From the NCBI GenBank assembly GCA_014904985.1, contig MU128976.1:161309-194143 (forward strand): DNA of 32,835 bases. Reading direction: 5' to 3'. The notes below the pieces were generated by a model. The model worked only from the letters and a program-made list of their open reading frames with translations. It was not told the origin of the DNA and made no database searches. Origin of the DNA: Hydnum rufescens UP504 (lineage: Eukaryota > Basidiomycota > Agaricomycetes > Cantharellales > Hydnaceae). A program made the position numbers and the translations under genes. Positions 30,396-32,835 of this stretch are shown piece by piece (the stretch's first letter is position 1; each line of letters opens with the position of its first letter).

Positions 30396-30549
30396 CTAGA
30401 ATAATAAAAGACATGTTAGTAAAAAAATCCAAAGTAGCACAGAAAGAGCAGTGAAAGCTGCTCTTTTTGTGCCATCATAGCTACTATGATTTAAAAAAAC
30501 ACTCACTTTAGATGACCACACACCTGCAGTGGCAGGTGTGTGGTCATCT
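30396..30549 (-). repeat. Hairpin-intron module 6
   Basis: Hairpin A is a perfect 18-bp stem (30510-30527 with 30532-30549, loop AGTG; AGATGACCACACACCTGC). Hairpin B pairs 30437-30451 with 30458-30472 (GCACAGAAAGAGCAG, loop TGAAAG, one G-T). A third small stem, ATCATAG/CTATGAT, lies at 30474-30490. The intron begins GTGAGTG at 30506, has TTACTAACATG as branch region and ends TTATTCTAG at 30396; 111 nt. Confidence 0.75.
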
Positions 30550-31026
30550 GCTTCCATTCTTGGGTGTTTGCCCTGCTTCCCTTTCTGGGTGGTTGTGTTC
30601 AGTGGGTGCAGAGTTGCAAAGAAAGAACACAACTCAACACCAGCAATTGCCAGAACCCAAAAAGTGCTCAAGTCCTGGCAGCATGAGCACAATCTCAATT
30701 AATAGCAAATATCTAGACATGAAATAAATGATATATAATAAATGAGTCCAAAAATGAAAAGAAGACAACAATAATAGGTCAGAGCTCAATTAGGCATCTC
30801 ACACCTTATTGAGCTCTGACCTATTATTGTCATCTTCTTTGCATTTTAGGACTCATATTTATTATATATTATTTATTTCATGTCTAGATATTTGCTATTA
30901 ATTGAGATTGTGCTCATGGTGCCAGGACTTGTGCACTTTTTGGGTTCCAGCAATTGCCAGCATTGAGTCACACTCTCTCTTTGCAGCTACCCAACCAGAC
31001 CACCACCACCTAGAAAGGCAAGCAAA

Positions 31027-31168
31027 CAACCACACACCCACAGCAGTGGGTGTGTGGTTGTATCAGGTAAGTTCTTCTCCTAGTAGATATCACAGCACAA
31101 AAAGAGCAGTGAAAGCTGCTCTTTTTGCCCTGGTTTTGAAAATTCATGACTAACAAATCTTTGGGGAG
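31027..31168 (+). repeat. Hairpin-intron module 7 (opposite orientation)
   Basis: This is the only plus-strand copy. Hairpin A pairs 31027-31041 with 31046-31060 (CAACCACACACCCAC, loop AGCA). Six bases later TATCAG|GTAAGT marks a consensus 5' splice site at 31067. Hairpin B has a 12-bp core (31098-31109 with 31116-31127) and the loop TGAAAG shared with module 6. CATGACTAACAAAT at about 31145 is a branch-point match. The 3' splice site is unclear; the first AG is at 31168. Confidence 0.65.
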
Positions 31169-31239
31169 TATCCATGCAAAAGGAAAAAGGGGGAGTAGCC
31201 TGTAGAAGAATGAGGCATTGAATTGTGGGCCATCATGAG

Positions 31240-31745
31240 TGTTCTTAGCCATTGGGCCCAAGAACTGCGATTCCCAGCTGTGTAAGCTCATAATGCAACT
31301 TTGAGCATGTCATTGGCCTTTTCCATTTGTCCATCTGTCTGCGGGTGGTGTGATGTTGACAGAAGTAGACCCAGTTCCAGATGTTTGGCAACTGACACCC
31401 AGAAGGATCAGGACCATCTGGCATCTTGATCTGTGATCATCTGTTTCGGGAGACCATACTTCAGGACAACATGCTGGATGAACATCTTGGCAAAGCCATC
31501 TTGCTTCAAGCTTGAAGTGGTGGGGATGTATTGGATGAATTTGGTAAGCTTGTCCACTATCACCAGTACTGCATCATACCCTCCTGACTTTGGGAGGCCC
31601 GTGATGAGATCTAAGGTCATGACTTCAAATGGAAGTAGTGGGATAGCATGGGGGCAGAGCTTTCCCATTGGTCCCCATTTGTCAGATTTGATCTTCTGAC
31701 AGACATTGCATGTTTTGGCAGCCCATGCTGTAAATATTTTGCAAA
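31240..31745 (-). pseudogene. Gypsy-type integrase remnant
   Basis: Reading from about 31745 on the minus strand: Cys-Asn-Val-Cys-Gln-Lys (the CC of the integrase zinc finger), Leu-Asp-Leu-Ile-Thr-Gly-Leu-Pro (first catalytic Asp), Val-Asp-Lys-Leu-Thr-Lys-Phe, Ile-Thr-Asp-Gln-Asp-Ala-Arg-Trp (second Asp), a TGA at 31408, then in the same phase Ser-Thr-Ser-His-His-Pro-Gln-Thr-Asp-Gly-Gln and Glu-Lys-Ala-Asn (catalytic Glu). His-His-Pro-Gln-Thr-Asp-Gly is typical of Ty3/Gypsy. No reverse transcriptase, LTR or rest of the element is present, and further stops occur downstream of about 31300. Confidence 0.85.
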
Positions 31746-31894
31746 AAATGTGGTAACTTACTGTGGAAGGGTTGCATCAAAACCCTGTAACTCTGTTACA
31801 TCAAGCTACAGTAACCCTGTTTCATTAAACCTTTTGCATCCAGGCTATTATTATTATTCCAGTTAAATAATATATATTTTATAATATTAATATC
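31746..31894. other. AT-rich stretch, no gene
   Basis: The sequence contains several GTAAC/GTTAC words in alternating orientation, a short ATT run near 31850, and nothing coding. Confidence 0.5.
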
Positions 31895-32500
31895 CCTAAA
31901 TGTGGTAATTAGATAGCCCAATAAGGATGGGTGCATTAGATAATATCCCATAATAACCTTGGATAACATCCAGTTACATAATACACTAATTCCTATTGAA
32001 AAAAAAGCCTAAATGCAGAAATTAAATGAACTACATCCAAGAAAAATTTCCCCATCCAGCCCAATGGGGGCCCAGGACCAGGGGGGTGGTGCCTGGGATG
32101 GATGGATGGACCCCTAGGGACCCTGATACAGTGAAAAAAACAGGCCCAGGGCCACTGGTTAGTGCCTGAAACAATGAGAACAGTAAAAACAGCACCAGAA
32201 GCACCGGAAATTGCCGGAAATTAAGCGCTGGGCAGATGAGTCTGAAATCTGGCACATGATTAGAGACTATTAGGATGCAAATCATATCAAAATTTCAGCC
32301 CAATCCATGCATTACTTATGGAGATATGAGCCAAACAAGTTTGGACATTAAAAATTGATTTCCTCCCCCTATAAAATAGCTGGGGACTTGAAAATTTACA
32401 CAGAGTATGAATTCATTATAAAGTAATTATGTGCAAAAAATCAGCCCAATCCATGCACTTAAAGAGGGGGAACTGGGGGGGACCAGAACCACCAGAAGAT
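31895..32500 (+). repeat. Dispersed repeat family, copy 2
   Basis: Matches 26324-26795 in word order (GGGTGCATTAGATAATATCC, then AAAGCCTAAATGCAGAAATT and ACTACATCCA). About 180 bp of extra, G-rich sequence is inserted at about 32035-32205. The distal half (AAATTAAGCGCTGGGC at about 32215 onward) is repeated again in copy 3. Confidence 0.7.
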
Positions 32501-32835
32501 GCTGGAAAATAAGCGCTGGGTGGACGTGTCTGAAATTCGGTAGATATTAGGAGGCCATTGGTACACAAATCATATCAAAATTTCAGCCAGATCCATGCAT
32601 TATGTATGGAGATATGAGCCAAACAAATTTGAACATTGAAAATTGATTTACTCCCCCTACAGTCAAGATATGAACTTGAAATTTTACACAGAGTATATTC
32701 ATATAATGGACTAAATCTATGCCAAAAATGAGCCCAATCAGTTGAGCTTGAGACATTCAACTCCCTTGGCAGGCAGAAAAGAGGAACAACCCCACCATAA
32801 ATGTGAATCACCCCACACTGGGCCCAAAATAGGTG
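32501..32835 (+). repeat. Dispersed repeat family, copy 3 (runs to the window end)
   Basis: Starts AAAATAAGCGCTGGGT and follows copy 2 at a distance of about 290 bp. Shared words are AAATCATATCAAAATTTCAG, ATGGAGATATGAGCCAAACA and TTGAAAATT. It includes the end ATTCAACTCCCTTGGCAGG, which matches copy 1 near 26710. The window cuts the copy. Confidence 0.75.

Larger units (their letters stand above)
30396..31168. repeat. Imperfect inverted duplication carrying modules 6 and 7 head to head
   Basis: The inner arms at about 30682-30790 and 30808-30917 are nearly identical in inverted order (for example AATAATAGGTCAGAGCTCAAT and its complement) around a 17-nt loop. Similarity continues outward with more changes, through a coding-like stretch starting Met-Arg-Leu-Cys-Ser on both arms, to the two hairpin-intron modules. 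Arms therefore span roughly 360-390 bp each. Confidence 0.8.

Noticed and set aside
26084..31127. Hairpin B followed by T-runs looks like rho-independent terminators
   Set aside because: The T-run is part of the stem, and the context (introns, Copia, Helitron) is eukaryotic nuclear DNA.
26042..31168. Repeated palindromes at intervals could suggest a CRISPR array
   Set aside because: Copy spacing is irregular, orientation differs, stems vary in sequence, and splice signals explain the structure better.

Overview
The window looks like a transposon-rich stretch of a basidiomycete (probably agaricomycete) nuclear genome. The reasons are spliceosomal introns of about 50-110 nt with CTAAC branch points, a fungal Ty1/Copia element, a Helitron whose N-terminus matches the DUF6570/Helitron_like_N type, fragments of a fungal wax-synthase-like MBOAT gene and of the ribosome-biogenesis gene MRD1, and a Gypsy integrase remnant. 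No rRNA, tRNA or CRISPR array is visible. The window falls into two compositionally distinct blocks that meet at the right end of the Copia element (11946/11947). The left block is CpG-containing and fairly GC-balanced. The right block is AT-rich, very poor in CpG and rich in TpG/CpA.

Left block (1-11946). An imperfect duplication of about 2 kb (about 500-2365 and about 4960-7085) carries two copies of an unrecognised multi-exon gene. The copy at 5095-6514 is the better preserved one. The copy at 639-1791 has a frameshift and an internal replacement. Between them lies unassigned sequence with weak minus-strand coding hints. At 7141-11946 is a Ty1/Copia retrotransposon on the minus strand. It has LTRs of 269 and 265 bp that are almost identical, a primer-binding site matching the anticodon region of initiator tRNA-Met, and a Gag-Pol frame broken only by one frameshift near the Gag start. 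It has no visible target-site duplication.

Right block (11947-32835). From 11947 to about 17200 there are decayed pieces: a 139-codon frame with a possible OB-fold end, an MBOAT pseudogene with its intron retained, and an MRD1 RRM fragment. At 17225-23784 is a Helitron Rep/helicase reading frame. It is interrupted mostly by in-frame TGA codons where relatives have arginine, and it ends in a domain that looks like a ubiquitin-specific (C19-type) cysteine protease. The host-gene fragments lie just 3' of the Helitron gene on the same strand, as expected for Helitron gene capture.

From 26 to 31.2 kb there are seven copies of an unusual module. Each has an exonic hairpin abutting a 5' splice site, then an intron of about 90-110 nt holding a second strong hairpin, a CTAAC branch point and, in most copies, a 3' splice site. 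The stems differ between copies but keep pairing. This cluster also holds a perfect 2 x 339 bp palindrome with a 5-nt loop, a second inverted duplication, and a 15-bp minisatellite encoding pentapeptide repeats. The window ends with a dead Gypsy integrase and tandem copies of a repeat of about 290 bp. I consider the hairpin-intron modules the best candidate for something undescribed.
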